A program made the translations under genes and the position numbers. Source: Liopterus haemorrhoidalis (taxonomy: Eukaryota > Arthropoda > Insecta > Coleoptera > Dytiscidae). Taken from it: 64,000 nucleotides of DNA. Of the stretch, positions 1-11,464 are shown piece by piece. The notes below the pieces were generated by a model. That model saw only the letters and a program-made list of their open reading frames with translations. It made no database searches and was not told the DNA's origin. The first letter of the stretch is position 1; each line of letters starts with the position of its first letter. The DNA is taken from assembly GCA_963971575.1 (NCBI GenBank), contig OZ020623.1, positions 12,526,980 to 12,590,979 of the forward strand, given 5' to 3'.

Positions 1-663
1 GTTGTTTACAGTAACTTGAAAAAATTCATCTCGGATAAAAATGAAATTAAATCGTGAACATTTTCGAGCGATTATTTTTTACAACTTTCGACGTGGATTA
101 ACCCAACAACAGTGCATCGCCAACGACTTTTGGCGATGAAGCACCATCAAGGACTGCTGTTTATCGATGGTTTGCCGACTTCAATCGTGGCCGTAGTTCG
201 CTTAAGGACGAATTTAAAGACAAAATCGGTTGTTGTTCCTGAAAACATTGATGCTGTGCGTGAACTGATACTGCAAGATCGTTATGTGACTTATCGTGAG
301 ATTGAGGTATCCACTATTCACTATTGCATGAAAATTTGGCAGTCAAAAATATTTGTTCGCACGACAATGCGAGCTTTCACAAACTGGCTCAAACATGTGA
401 CTTTTTGAGCACTCAAAACATCGATTTGATGGGTCATCCGCCGAATTGTCCTGATTTGGCACCCAATGACTTTATTTTTATTCCCGCATATCAAGAATAA
501 TTTACGAGGGCAATGTTTTTTGACACCTGAAGAAGCGGTTGATGCGTTCAAAATGCATATTTTGGAGGTGCCTCAATCGGAGTGGAAAAAGAGCTTCGAA
601 AAATTGGTTCAAACGCATGCAAAAGTGTATTTACCTTCATGGAAAATATTTTGAAAAACAATA
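1..663 (+). pseudogene. mariner transposase remnant, 5' part plus C-terminus
   Basis: A Tc1/mariner (DD34D type) transposase remnant. An ATG at 41 opens the usual mariner N-terminus, with a GLTQQQC helix-turn-helix start, but the frame breaks near 120 and several stops follow. The C-terminal part is readable at about 410-640: PPNCPDLAPNDF carries the third catalytic Asp, followed by LTPEEAVDAFK and SEWKKSFEKLVQ. The central catalytic region, including the first two Asp, is deleted near 320-400. It is more diverged from the other mariner copies in the window than they are from each other, so it is an older or separate family. The left end may lie outside the window. It cannot encode an active enzyme. 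Confidence 0.8.
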
Positions 664-666
664 CTA

Positions 667-1341
667 GTCCAGGGCGGATCTGTTTTGAGATGGATGTTGA
701 GAGGGGGCACGCTAATTTTTGCAGAAATTGCTTCTAAATAACTCACATAACAATAATTGAGTTATCCTCCCCTACAAAAAGTTCGGGAACATTGTTTAAA
801 AATTGAAAATATTAAAAAATTAAGAAAAAAATCATTTTTTTTCTTCTTTTTGAGCCCATAGCAGTGAAATTATTCATTTCTGAGAAAAGTTATAAGGAAA
901 TAAAAGTTTCGTAATTAAATTTCCTACAAGATAGGATTATTTAGAAATTTCAAAAATTGTTAAACTTTCTGCAAAATAGCAATAACTGCTGAAAAAAACA
1001 CTAAAAAACATGTGTTTGCATTTTACTTTTTTTAATGACTTGTATTGTACTTAGGACCTCCAAATTTCACCCTCTAAAACTTTATGATATGATAAAACAA
1101 CACTGTAAATTTCATTAGGATCGGTTCGATAGGTTTTGCAAAATAATTTTGCAATCCAGGATTTGCAAAAAAAAATTGTAATTTTGCAAAATATTGCAGG
1201 ACGCAAAGTAAAGCAGATAGAAGGTTGAACATTTTTTTACATATAGAAGAACACTTCACCTTTCATTTGCAATTTGCAGAATTGAAATCGGTTAATTAGT
1301 GCATCCACATGACGTAGTATTTTTACAGATCCGCCCTGGAC
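667..1341. mobile_element. non-autonomous TIR element of 675 bp
   Basis: The ends are inverted copies of GTCCAGGGCGGATCTGT, flanked by TA on both sides (665-666 and 1342-1343). The terminal CAGGGCGGAT core resembles hAT-type ends, but I find no matching 8-bp duplication, so the superfamily is open. The inside is AT-rich with no coding sequence. It sits directly at the 3' end of the mariner remnant. Confidence 0.65.
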
Positions 1342-1939
1342 TATACAGCCACTTGTGTTGATAAATAATTGAATTGATCTCAAATCCCGAAATATAAAGG
1401 GCAACCATCGTACTAGATGATATAAAAAACCGTTTTTGAAATGGTCGCCTAAAATCATTTGTATTGTACTAACCAGATTGTTATTTTGCAGAAAGTTAGT
1501 GTTGATTATTTTTTATAAAATCTAATATTGGAAAATGTGTCCATTGTTAAAGCCAAGCTGACATTTACAGTTTAAATCGCGTGCTCGAGCTGGTTTGTGC
1601 AATGATGGCTTACATACTTAGTGTTTTCTACTTGTCACTCCACCAACTAATTATTTACCTCAATTTATTAACTTCCTGTCATAAGAAATTAATAGTATTT
1701 TATGGAGATTATTAAAATTATATCACTTAAGCCCGGTAGTTTCACCTTCAGGTAAATCTCTAGGTAACTATCTGACAGATAAGGTTATCTGGAACTTCAT
1801 CTGCTGAAAAATGTGAATACCAATCAGTGAATTCAATACGTCAGTCTCATTATCCGTTAGATAACTATCCGAAAGATATATTTGTATTGAAAAACGGAAT
1901 GACATTTATTCAATACACTTTTTATTTTATAAAGAAAGT
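1342..1939. other. intergenic, no gene seen
   Basis: AT-rich sequence. I see no supported coding region or repeat boundary here. Confidence 0.5.
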
Positions 1940-2100
1940 ATCATATAGGCTTACCAGATTTTTTTTTACAGAAAAAGAGTATACTAAAAAAAAGTCCTCA
2001 CTCCAAAAATACAAAAAAGAAGGTCTTCACTCCCAAAAGAGAAGTGATGAGCAAAAAAAAGGGTCTTTACTCCCAAAAGAGAAGCAATGAGCGAAACAAA

Positions 2101-3008
2101 AAAATTGATGTGAAGTGTGAATATTCACACATTTCAGGGTTTCGCAGGTATATAATAAGTGAAGGCGGTATGCTGAGTGTGTAGGACAAATTTTACTTTG
2201 TAGTAATCACGGCAAAATGAACGATATTTTTAAAATAATTTATCGTCTGTTAATCATATAATAAGACTGGTTATTAAATTTACGCTCTTAAAAATTAAAT
2301 ACAACATTTGTCAAAATATAACTAGAATTTTGACAAAATAATTTCAACATAATAAAAATGCAAAAAGAAAAACAGAAAAAATAAAATTCACTCCGTACTC
2401 GAACTCGAAACCCTTCGTTTTCCAGCTTACAACACCAGTGCTCTAGCCCATTAAGCTATCGCACGCCTTGCATGTGAGTGTCTTACATTGGTATAACTTT
2501 GTACTTTGAGAACCAAAAACCACAATAAATGCGTTATTTTCCGAAAACATAATCTGATGAAAAATTCCTGTTGTACTATTTCGGTTCACACCAATATACA
2601 TTACTTAGAATTTTTTTAGATTTTTAGTTTAAACCATCTGGGCTACAGGGTGTGGGACAAAATTTTTTTTGCACAATTTTGGCAAAAACCGCATCTAAAT
2701 AATTTATTGGGCAAAAATCAAAATTTGATCGTTAATCCACGTACTAAGGGCTTTCATTTGATACTCTACTCAGAATTTAAAAAAAATATTTTTGTTTTCG
2801 ATGAGCACATATTTGTCTATATTTTTAGGGGGGTATGTTTTTTAGATGTTTTAGTATTTTTCCTATGTGCGGGTCAAAGAGTTATATAAGCATGCCAAAT
2901 TTCAACTCTCTAGGTTTAGCCGTTTGGCTACAATTTTTACCGAACAGACAGACAGACGACAAAATGACGGTATAAGGGTTTTTTGGTCATACCTACAAAA
3001 CCCTAAAA
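2101..3008 (-). mobile_element. Helentron-associated (HINE/DINE-1-like) element, copy H1
   Basis: Read on the minus strand it starts with AGGGTTTTGTAGGTATGACC, then a short (TCTG)n tract and a conserved block, and ends with ATACCTGCGAAACCCT and a perfect 16-bp palindrome GTGTGAATATTCACAC a few bases before the terminus. The two ends hold subterminal inverted repeats (AGGGTTTYGYAGGTAT). Subterminal inverted repeats, a 3' hairpin, a microsatellite, T-rich insertion sites and no clear target duplication are the described hallmarks of Helentron-derived non-autonomous elements. It lies inside the minisatellite of the hAT MITE at 1948-3483. It has no coding capacity. Confidence 0.7.
2391..2467 (-). 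other. tRNA-like segment inside Helentron-like copy H1
   Basis: On the minus strand the segment has an A-box-like TAGCTTAATGGGCTAGAGCA and a B-box-like GGTTTCGAGTTCGAG at tRNA-like spacing. It resembles a SINE head or decayed tRNA. I cannot fold a convincing anticodon arm, so it is not called a tRNA gene. Confidence 0.5.
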
Positions 3009-3514
3009 AGGTCTTCACTCCCAAAATAGTGATGAAGCAAAACAAAAATCCTCAAAAGTCCTCATTCTCTACAAAAAAAAATAATAATAATAATAAACTA
3101 GGGACGAGCAAAAAAGAGTATATTCAGGGTTTTTTGTTTTAAAAAAAGTAAGAGTATTGAGTACTGACAATAACAGAAGTGACGCTTAGCGGAAATTTTG
3201 GAACTTAACGGAATAGGATTTTATTGGATGTGGCTCATTTAACTGCATTGTTTGTATGTGTTAAAGTGAAGAAAACTTTAATAAAATGTCTTTAAAATCG
3301 CAACAGAAAATTAACTGCAATGTGAATTATTGTGTATCAAATGGCAAATGTCAAAAATATCCTATTCCAATCGCCATTTTGTACGCGACAACAGTGCCTC
3401 TATAGGTAATGTCACTTCTCAATAGAGGATATTACTTAAAAAAGAGTATAATACTCTAAAAAAGAGTACGTCTGGTCACCCTAGTATCATATATCCTTAC
3501 CTGTCATGATATTT

Positions 3515-3850
3515 TATTAACCAAACAGTCTTTTTATTGTTTTGACGACATAAGCCGTGCAATGCTTAAATCATACTTATCTAACCCAAAACAGTTCACC
3601 TAATTTAAAAGTAGTGTTTCTGATTATCTTCCTTTGCATATTGGTATTCCCCAAGGTTCAGTTCTAGGACCGCTACTATATCTGATATATGATAACAACT
3701 TGTCTCGCACTACGACATCTAAATCAATCCTTTATGCTCACGATACAATATTACTAAATTGCAACCATGACCTAGATTCCCTTATTACGGGAAATATTGT
3801 TCTGGTGAACAGTGCTAACTTCATATTTAAGCTTTTGACATCAATGAGTT
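3515..3850 (+). pseudogene. LINE reverse transcriptase fragment
   Basis: A piece of a jockey/CR1-like non-LTR reverse transcriptase. The readable part has GIPQGSVLGPLLYLIY (RT motif 4 region) and then LYAHDTILL, where the catalytic YADD box has become YAHD, so the active site is lost. Only about 100 residues remain. The 3' part has been drawn into a local tandem duplication. Confidence 0.8.
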
Positions 3851-4184
3851 GATCAACTTTTGGTAAAAATCGGTTAGCTAGAAATGGGAGTTTACTCGTG
3901 TCGGTTTTAAGATTTTTGAGAATATTTCACAACAGAGAAATATTTCGAGAAAATGTATTTAACAAAAGTTGCTATAAAAGCAATAACTAAGACCTAGATT
4001 CCCTTATTACGGGGTAAGCTTTTGACATCAATGGCACGAGTTGATCAACTTTTGGTAAAAATCGGTTAGCTAGAAATGGGAGTTTACTCGTGTCGGTTTT
4101 AAGATTTTTGAGAATATTTCACAACAGAGAAATATTTCGAAAAAATGTATTTAACAAAAGTTGCTATAAAAGCAATAACTAACA
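3769..4184. repeat. local tandem duplication, 222-bp unit
   Basis: The stretch 3769-3990, from GACCTAGATTCCCTTATTAC onward, is repeated at 3991-4184. The second copy lacks about 36 bp near its start. The unit joins the end of the LINE fragment to a dispersed repeat, so the duplication happened after those two became adjacent. Confidence 0.85.
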
Positions 4185-4285
4185 ACTTTTATTTGAGACA
4201 TTTTTTGATAAAGCAGCATAAATGAAACTTTGTGATGGCGGTCAGTCCGACTGTGGTGGCCACAGCTGATTTTTTACTAATATAT
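3831..4285 (-). repeat. dispersed repeat R3, partial
   Basis: Shares blocks, including 'tttggtaaaaatcggtt' and 'ggtggccacagctgatttt', with 28165-28930 (opposite strand), 45100-45460 and 46437-46700. In the longest copy the family carries a (GACA)n tract. The element class is not clear. Confidence 0.65.
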
Positions 4286-5147
4286 TTACCATATTTTTGT
4301 TGATATTATATTATTATAACAGAGAGTCAAAAATAATTAAAACTACAATGGAAAACTAAAAATTTCCTTGAAATTTCTTTAGTATAGTGTATTATGACAT
4401 ATCTTGTAAATCGTAGATTACCTTTAAATAAAAAAAAGCACAAAAAAGCTCGGAAAATGGGAAAATACAACTCGTGTTCATTTTCACCATGTAAACAAAT
4501 ACACTAGTGATAGTTTAATGTCACTAGTCACTGTCGAGTGTTCCAGCTTTTGCCGTACATGTCGCTGCGATCTTAAAAAGTTTCTCCTGTATATTTTTGC
4601 TCAAATAGTCATATAAAAATTAAAAGGCAACGTTCAATAAATTTGAATACAACCCTGTACTCAATTCCATATTTAGAAAGTAAAAATAATGTAATGAACT
4701 GTAACACAAATTAAATCATCCAATTTTCCAGATCGTCTGCTTCAAAGAACACCATAGAAATCCCAAATTTTCTATTTGAAGACTACTGCTGCCATCTATT
4801 ACCGTATTTAAGAAGTTAGCAAAGACAACAACCATTTAGCAAATACAAGAACCATTTAGAAAATACAACAACCATTTAGAAAATACAACAACCATATAGA
4901 ACATACAACAACCATTTCATCATGGACAACAACCAGTTTATCGTGTTTATTGGACATTATCATCTTTTTTGTCTATCTCCTCGTGTTCACTGTTGGCCTT
5001 TATGTTCATTTACTCATAAGGCACGCGGTGAATGCCAAGAGAGGACTCTTATCAACAGTTAAGGTGATAATAAAACGAAGTGAAGATTATGAAAATATTC
5101 AAGATGTGTTAATTCAGAAATAAAGTAATATATTATATACAGACGTC
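4286..5147. other. intergenic with a short 20-bp tandem repeat
   Basis: About five units near 'acaacaaccatttagaaaat' lie at 4823-4920. After them a frame without an ATG (about 4917-5122) stays open and encodes one hydrophobic stretch around IIIFFVYLLVFTVGLYVHLL, followed by a basic tail. It could be an exon or chance. No gene is called. Confidence 0.4.
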
Positions 5148-5149
5148 TC

Positions 5150-5640
5150 CGCTTAATTGGGCCACCGCTTAATTGGGGCAGCCGCTTATTTGGGCCAAAT
5201 CTCAAAGATCAGAAACCAAACCAAGGAACCAACAGTAAATTTATATGTTTAATTGGGACAACATTCCGCTTAATTGGGACGGTAAATTTAAGATCACAGT
5301 ACATATTATGTTACACATATTCTCAAGAAAAAATATGTACAAAGAATTTAATATTACAGCGTTATTTTATGCAGGAAGGAAATGAAGGGAGCCCTACATT
5401 CGCACTGAATACCTGTGCTGATTTTATAGAAGTGAAATGTTACAAAAACAAAAGACGGACTACACTTGACGCATTTTTGCATTGAATTAAATTGTATGTA
5501 CCTATTTATTATTTTATTTTGGAAGTTATTATTATTTTTTCTTAAAAGTTTAAGTTTTATTAATATTTTTTGGTTATAGGTATATAATTTTATACACTGT
5601 TAATGTTATATAGTTTTTTCAATAAATTTAAAATGTAAGC
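5150..5640 (+). pseudogene. pogo/Tigger-type element remnant with transposase C-terminal tail
   Basis: The left end starts with CAGACGTCTCCGCTTAATTG after a TA, and repeated 'CGCTTAATTGGG' units follow, a Tigger-like terminus. Just inside, a short frame ends at 5485 with KRRTTLDAFLH-stop, like the C-terminal tails of pogo/Tigger transposases. A polyadenylation signal AATAAA is at 5621. The catalytic domain is deleted and I see no right inverted repeat. The left 250 bp recur at 36494-36735. Confidence 0.65.
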
Positions 5641-6086
5641 GAAATTTTTTTGTTAATTGTTTAAATTTAATTTCAGGTACATAAAATACTACGCTTGTAT
5701 AAGCAGTTCACTTTTGTAAGAACAAACTAAGGTCTATTTCAAATTAGAAAAAAGTAGATAGCGCTGCGAACCGAGTACGATTTACATTGGACAGATACAG
5801 TATAGCGGGATATTTAAAATAAGTTACAACTAGGACATGGGCGTAGTAACTGGGTTAGCAAGTGAATATATATATTTTTTTTAATATAAAAAAGGTTTAT
5901 AAGATATTGAAATAAACAAGGTAGATAATAAACTTACGTTATTTATACGACATAAATTCAGTTCAATGGGAAATTTGAAAAAGTTAAAAAAAATATTAAT
6001 TTAAAAAAATTATGTATTATATATAAAAAAGAGACTTGGCTAAAAGAGCTTAAATAAAGCAATAAAACAAAATCTTCTGAGCTTAA

Positions 6087-6298
6087 AGCTGCATTCAGAG
6101 CTCAGTAAATTAACACACTGTGCGTTATAGATAGTTAGTAAGCGAGTGCAATTGGTATGATCGGACAAGCTCGTACTATATCGCTCAACAGTAGTATAGC
6201 AACGACAAAGCACGAGCAAGTCCGATCATACCAAATGACCTCGTTTACTAACTGTCCATAACGCACAGCGTGTTAATTTACTTAGCTCTGAATGCAGC
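6087..6298. mobile_element. foldback MITE flanked by TTAA
   Basis: Two arms of about 95-100 bp are imperfect reverse complements of each other, with a short loop near 6185-6195. TTAA lies on both sides (6083-6086 and 6299-6302). The ends read AGCTGCATTC and GAATGCAGC. TTAA duplication suggests piggyBac-type mobilisation. A transcript across it would fold into a long hairpin. Confidence 0.75.
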
Positions 6299-6773
6299 TT
6301 AAGTTTCTTATTTAAATATTTATTGTAAATAAAAATTAAAAATATATGTATTATCTGTCTCATTTTGTAATACGAAACTAACAGGGAAAGTTCATTTTTT
6401 ATGTTGTATATTGACAATACATTTATAATATTATCATAGTATTGGTTCACACGGATACGCCAAAGTCTGTATACACCACAACAGTCACCTAAGTAACCAG
6501 ATCTAGTTTCGTATTACAAATTGAGACGGATTATATATATGAAGGTTTAAAAATTATATCAATAATTTATTCTTTGGGCACTATCAGCTGGGCTGCCTTT
6601 TGGCCTCACAATAGTCCTCTATCTTAAATAAATTATTATTATTATTATTATTACATGGAGAATTTTCTCCATAAAATCTACGCCAAGAATATAAATAAAA
6701 GTCTAAATATGTAAATAATAACAAAATATTCGAAAAAAATAAAATAATATAAATAATATATATTTCCAATGTA

Positions 6774-7180
6774 CAGTCTGTTCCAAACGGTTAAGCGGAA
6801 CTAAATGGAAATTTAGTTCTTTTAGGTTGTCACGAGAAGGGACCTTGCTTGGGATATTTCATTTTTCACGTTGGGATGTCAAAATTTAAAATTCCAACAA
6901 TGAAACCATGGAAACGAATGACATATGTCAAAATTTAATATTTTTTTTAGATATTTTAATGACAAAAAAATAAATAAATGGGAAATTTGTATTAAGAATG
7001 ACACAAAAAATCAAAATATAAAGAAAATGACATTTTAAAATGATATTAACCTTAACCAAAAAATGTTTATTGTAAGTATGATTTACAAAGCTTAAACAAA
7101 ACGGCCGAAAGGCACGATTTAGACGATGAAAGTAACTAGATTGCAAAATCTAGTTCCGCTTAAGCGTTTGGAACAGACTG
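6774..7180. mobile_element. Tc1/mariner-type MITE (TcMITE), 407 bp
   Basis: The ends are inverted copies of CAGTCTGTTCCAAACG with TTAAGCGGAACTA just inside, and TA flanks both sides (6772-6773 and 7181-7182). There is no coding capacity. Related sequence is found at 47225-47340 and, in modified form, inside the hAT MITEs at 26145-27305 and 47421-48172. Confidence 0.8.
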
Positions 7181-7570
7181 TACGACACAGAACATCTGTC
7201 AACTCGGACTAAAAACAATATTTTAACAGTGTAATAGGGATGACGTTCGAAGCAAGGACAAACAGCTCCTATCTTCTTACACACATTTTTCTAAGGTGAC
7301 ATAGATCATAGATCTGGTTATTTTAGTTACTTTTATAGTGTGTTACTGAATTTAAATGTCAATTAAAAATATTCCTTACGCTGTAAAACCGACTTTAAGT
7401 TGATAAAGTTATGATCATTATAATTAAGATATAATTTTTCATTATGGCATATGTCAAATGGATCGACATTTTAAAAAAGTGACATTTTTTAATACCAACA
7501 TGACATACAGCTTCAAAGGTGCAAACTATTGAAAACAAAATTTCCTGTTAGTTCGTTTGTACAAAAGTGA

Positions 7571-8594
7571 ACCGGTTCATATGAATAAATCAAAATTTCG
7601 TCACCTATAACGATGTTGTATACGGATTTTGCAGTGCCTAGGTTGAATTTTTTTAGCATTTTACACCAATCAACATGAGCCTTTTTTTGAGCTTCGCAAA
7701 TTATGCGGAATCCATCGGGATCTTTTTCACAGATAAATGTTCATGCAAAATCAAATGTAATGCAGTCTGCGATATGCCAATGGATGCCTCTATCTCACGG
7801 TAAGTCACATGCTGATCTTTTTCAATCATTTTGAGTACAGCATGTTTTTTTGAATCACAACCGATTTTGGTCAAACTTCACGAGATTCATCACTGACGGA
7901 TGCACGGCTACGACGAAATTCTGCAAACCAATTGTAAACAGTCTTTTCTGATGGTGGGTGCTTCATTACCAAAAGTTAAACGAAGCGAATCTATGCATTG
8001 TTGTTGAGTTAGGCCTTTACTAAAATCGTAAAAATCATCCAACGAAAATCTTCACGAGTAATATCCATTTTCTCACAAACTTTTTAATGCTCACTGTCTA
8101 CAAACTAATCGATCAACTTATAAGCTGCCACTGATTTCACAATAACAAATTTCTAATTTTATGAATATAGAGTACGTTCAAGTTAACTTCATCACAGGCC
8201 AATGTTACTGACTCAGCTGCGCAGAAACCAAATTTCGTCCATTACGTTACCAACAGTTAGCTTAACACATTTCAGTGGCGTCACTTACTTTGATTTGTGT
8301 TCGCTTGTGCGATGTTATTTGTTTATTTCCGTTGTTATTATTTATTTCTCGTACGTTTCAAGGTATACCGTGTACTAAAATGAGTAAAAATGCATTTGAA
8401 ATACATGATTTTGTGTGTTTGGTTTCCACAACATTTGTTAAAAACCCTTATGTACGTCAATGTGATCAGCTGTTTTCTCGCGCAGAATTGATGACGTAAT
8501 TTATGATGAAGTTAAGATGAATGTACTCTAGTAATGACACATTTCAATATTGCCATCTAGTGGGTGTTTGTAAAAACATAAAAGGTAACCCTCG
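7571..8594 (-). pseudogene. mariner family A, 5' half, with a MITE in its leader
   Basis: Minus-strand 5' half of the DD34D mariner family that recurs at 14438, 29781, 33842, 38559, 44132 and 48792. The right end is its 5' inverted repeat (ending at 8594, then TA). The transposase start lies near 8070 and the helix-turn-helix region runs to about 7850 with frameshifts. The coding part stops near 7571, so the catalytic domain is missing. The leader is split by the 359-bp element at 8170-8528. Confidence 0.85.
8170..8528. mobile_element. 359-bp TA-flanked MITE nested in a mariner leader
   Basis: The ends are GAGTACGTTCAAGTTAACTT and its imperfect complement (GTTAAGATGAATGTACTC), about 24 bp each, with TA on both sides (8168-8169 and 8529-8530). 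Removing the insert and one TA restores the leader seen in other mariner copies. About half of the same element, in the other orientation, sits at the same mariner position at 33991-34174. Confidence 0.85.
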
Positions 8595-8596
8595 TA

Positions 8597-9286
8597 TTAG
8601 TAGTTCCTCTGGGAGAATATCCCAAAATTTAATAAAATTGTAGGTGGTACCTGGCCATGTCGCCCTCAATTACTGTTAATCACTGAAACCAGCGTAATCG
8701 GGTTCTACTCGTAATAGTTCTCTTTGGTAGTTGTAATAATTCGTGGATTATTTTCAAAATCTAAAAATGTAAATTACATTTTGTATATTCATGAGTAATT
8801 TTGAAATGCGAATAGCTGATTTTATACCATGATTATTTAGAATTTCGGAATCGTAATGAATTTCCAGATTGGCAGGGTAGCTTTATGCTTTTATTTGAAT
8901 ATTTTAGTTATCAGTTTTAATTAATTTTCAGGGATTTTCTGACTCTTTTGACAACGTTTAATTAGTTTTATACCAATGTGCAAATTTTATAATTAGTGTT
9001 TTTGACGTTTTTTATTCAATATACTGTTCTATCAAATTGTTATTTTTATATATAAATATATTTTTTGAAATAAAACTATCGATAAATACATTTGTTGTAG
9101 ACAGATATTTATTTTAGGAAAATAGCTTCTCTCTGAGAAAATAGTTTTCGAACTTTTTATAATAGCTTAATTGTTTCTATTTAAACGCTGTTTTAATGGG
9201 AAAATAGTATCTGTCGGAACGTTACTATGCGTGTTCAGTTTAATATTTTGTTATATGAAATATATTCAATTTTAAACAATTAAAAA
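8597..9286. other. intergenic, no gene seen
   Basis: AT-rich sequence with no supported feature. Confidence 0.5.
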
Positions 9287-9393
9287 TCATATACCACGCT
9301 CTAGTAGAATCTATCCTTAGTTATGGCATAATTGGTTGGGGTGGTGCAAGAGATCGATATATTAGTAAACTTATAACAACTCAAAAGTTAGTA

Positions 9394-10227
9394 CAGCAAA
9401 TCTATTTAGTACTGGCGTGTGGGGGAATCAGTTTCGCGCAGAGGAAGAACGCATTCGGAAAGAAAGAGAGGGTCGAGCGCTTGGATTGTACAGCACGAGA
9501 CACAAGTTTTCATCAAAATATTATTTTTTTCCACAATTTAATGGATTACTTTTTATATTTCATATTTTCTGTTCAGTTCTTTCTTTCTGTTTTCTAGGTG
9601 ACGAAAATGTGGAACATTCACCTGAATTTAGAAAATAATAATGTATAAATAATATAACAACGAAATAAAAATGAAAAGCCGGTTAAGAACTGAACTAAGT
9701 TTACCAAACAAAATAAATGTCTTTGTTGAACAGCTTTGTTGCGTCTTACAACAAAGATATTTATTATGATTGTTAATTTAGAACGTGAAATTTCGGATTC
9801 TTTTGTTCAAAATATTTGTTCTGTTCGTGTCTCATGTTTGTATTAAAGTTATATTGTATTACAACTTTTAACTTGTCTAACCTGCAGACACTTTTTTTTT
9901 TCCTTGTTAAATCTACTTAAACTCCTTGCAGAAACACCTGTGCAGGCTGAAACTCGATCCAAAATATTCTTCAAAGGTATAATCACATTCCCTTCTGCAG
10001 CTTCCTTAGTCAAAAGTCAATCACATTTCTAATAATCTCCTTACACTGACTATGGTTTACGCGCCCGCATAATATCGTCTTAAATTCCATTATACTTTTT
10101 CATCCGAATATACTTTCACTGATGCTTGTAGCAAGACAGTCTGAAGTCAACTGACGTCCCCACTCTAATTTCTAGTGATTGCTACTGCGCACCCAAGGTC
10201 ATCCGCCAGGCTTAAATAGATGGACTG
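9394..10227. mobile_element. 834-bp non-autonomous Tc1/mariner- or pogo-like TIR element
   Basis: Imperfect ends CAGCAAATCTATTTAG and CAGTCCATCTATTTAA (right end as reverse complement), with TA on both sides (9392-9393 and 10228-10229). Removing it rejoins the LINE frame. I recognise no transposase coding sequence inside. Confidence 0.7.
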
Positions 10228-10288
10228 TAATAAAAATTATGCTTTATAAGCCGAAAGATTTCTCGACTAAGAAAACATTCACACATAT

Positions 10289-11417
10289 GCCGGGTTTACA
10301 TTGGTAGAATAAAAGAGCTAGTAACTAGCGCAAGTAACTAGCAACTAGTTACTATCCCTGTGTAAACAGTTGACATTGTGACTAGTAGAATACAACTGTC
10401 AGTAGTTAGGCTAGGATAGCAGCTAGCTCGTCGACGTATTTACTAGCTACTGTCTTTTCCCCCACTACGCAAAATTGATTCATTTCAAATTGGCGGCAAG
10501 CGGTAACCTGTCATAACAAATAGAAAAAAACACATATCAGGTAAGTTACAATTTATTTACATAAATTGTGTAACATTGATTTATTAATTGATGATTTTTG
10601 AAATCAGCTGTGAAATAACTGCCTTTGATACACGAAAAAGATGTTGTAAACCAGTGTTTCTCGACCAAAAACGCACCGTGGACCAGAATAATATATAATT
10701 TTCTAACGCGGACTACTAATAATAATTGTTGGTATATTTTTTGCATGAAAACAAATATATTAAATGTGCTACTAAACATATTTATTTTATTTGTAGAAAA
10801 TCACAGAAAGTTTACAGAAAATAAACAAAATATTAACTATTTACATAAAAAATGTGCAAAATAAATTAAAAATAAAACTGCAAAAAACACATATAAAAAC
10901 TTTCGCGGACCACTAAAATTTTTCTGGGGACCACTGGTGGTCCGCGGACCACCTGTTGAGAAACACTGTTGTAGACTACAATAACTATTTCCTGTGGCTA
11001 CTCTTTTTGATCTTCCACGGCTAATTCACGAAATAGAAGGACTGATGCGCCATGGGTAGTTCTTCTATCAATCCATTTTTAAACCCATATTTGTTTAGGC
11101 TTATATTCTGTACCGAATACTTCAATAAGACAATCAATTATTTCCTCCACAAGAAATGATGTAATTCAAAATACCACTTCTTTAATGGCATCACGCCGGC
11201 GACGATGTATATCCACATTCATAAACTATTTTTTGCAAAAAGATAATTTCACAACAAAATCACAGTGAAGATGTCAAATGTGTTTTGACACTTACTATCC
11301 AGAGAAAAAAGGTATCTATGTCAATTGCGTATGAACACCTACTATCCTGAAAATAAGATAGTAGAGTAAAGCGCGTAGTACTTGCGCTAGTTACTAACTC
11401 TACCAATGTAAACCCGG
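10289..11417. mobile_element. TIR element, PIF/Harbinger-like by duplication size
   Basis: The inverted ends share CCGGGTTTACATTGGTAGA and then AACTAGCGCAAGTA. A 3-bp TAT lies on both sides (10286-10288 and 11418-11420), and removing the insert restores the LINE reading frame. A 3-bp duplication fits PIF/Harbinger (usually TWA), but TAT is not typical and the ends are asymmetric by one base. The inside has no clear ORF and holds a hAT MITE. Confidence 0.65.
10652..10968. mobile_element. hAT MITE, 317 bp
   Basis: The ends CAGTGTTTCTCGACC and GGTTGAGAAACACTG-like (GTTGAGAAACACTG) are inverted repeats with inner GGTCCGCGGACCACC sequence. The 8-bp duplication is TTGTAAAC (10644-10651) and TTGTAGAC (10969-10976), one mismatch. 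It is nested in the TIR element at 10289-11417. Confidence 0.85.
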
Positions 11418-11464
11418 TATTAGTGATATTTTTACTTTAAAGCAGTTATATGTACTGACCTTAA

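Larger units (their letters stand above)
1948..3483. mobile_element. hAT MITE (TAGGGTGACC family), with a nested Helentron-like element
   Basis: An 8-bp target-site duplication GTATCATA flanks it (1940-1947 and 3484-3491), the size expected for hAT. The right end reads GGTCACCCTA; the left end, TAGGCTTACCAGA, is a decayed match. The inside holds units of the form 'aaaggtcttcactcccaaaa', the same minisatellite as in the copy at 40268-40902. Without the 0.9-kb nested insertion it would be about 630 bp, matching that copy (635 bp). It has no coding capacity. Confidence 0.8.

Noticed and set aside
2391..2467. Functional tRNA gene
   Set aside because: A- and B-box-like parts are present, but no convincing anticodon stem or closed acceptor stem. 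It is part of a repeat family.
10625..10864. 79-codon frame
   Set aside because: Lies across the boundary and inside of a hAT MITE; no coding signal.
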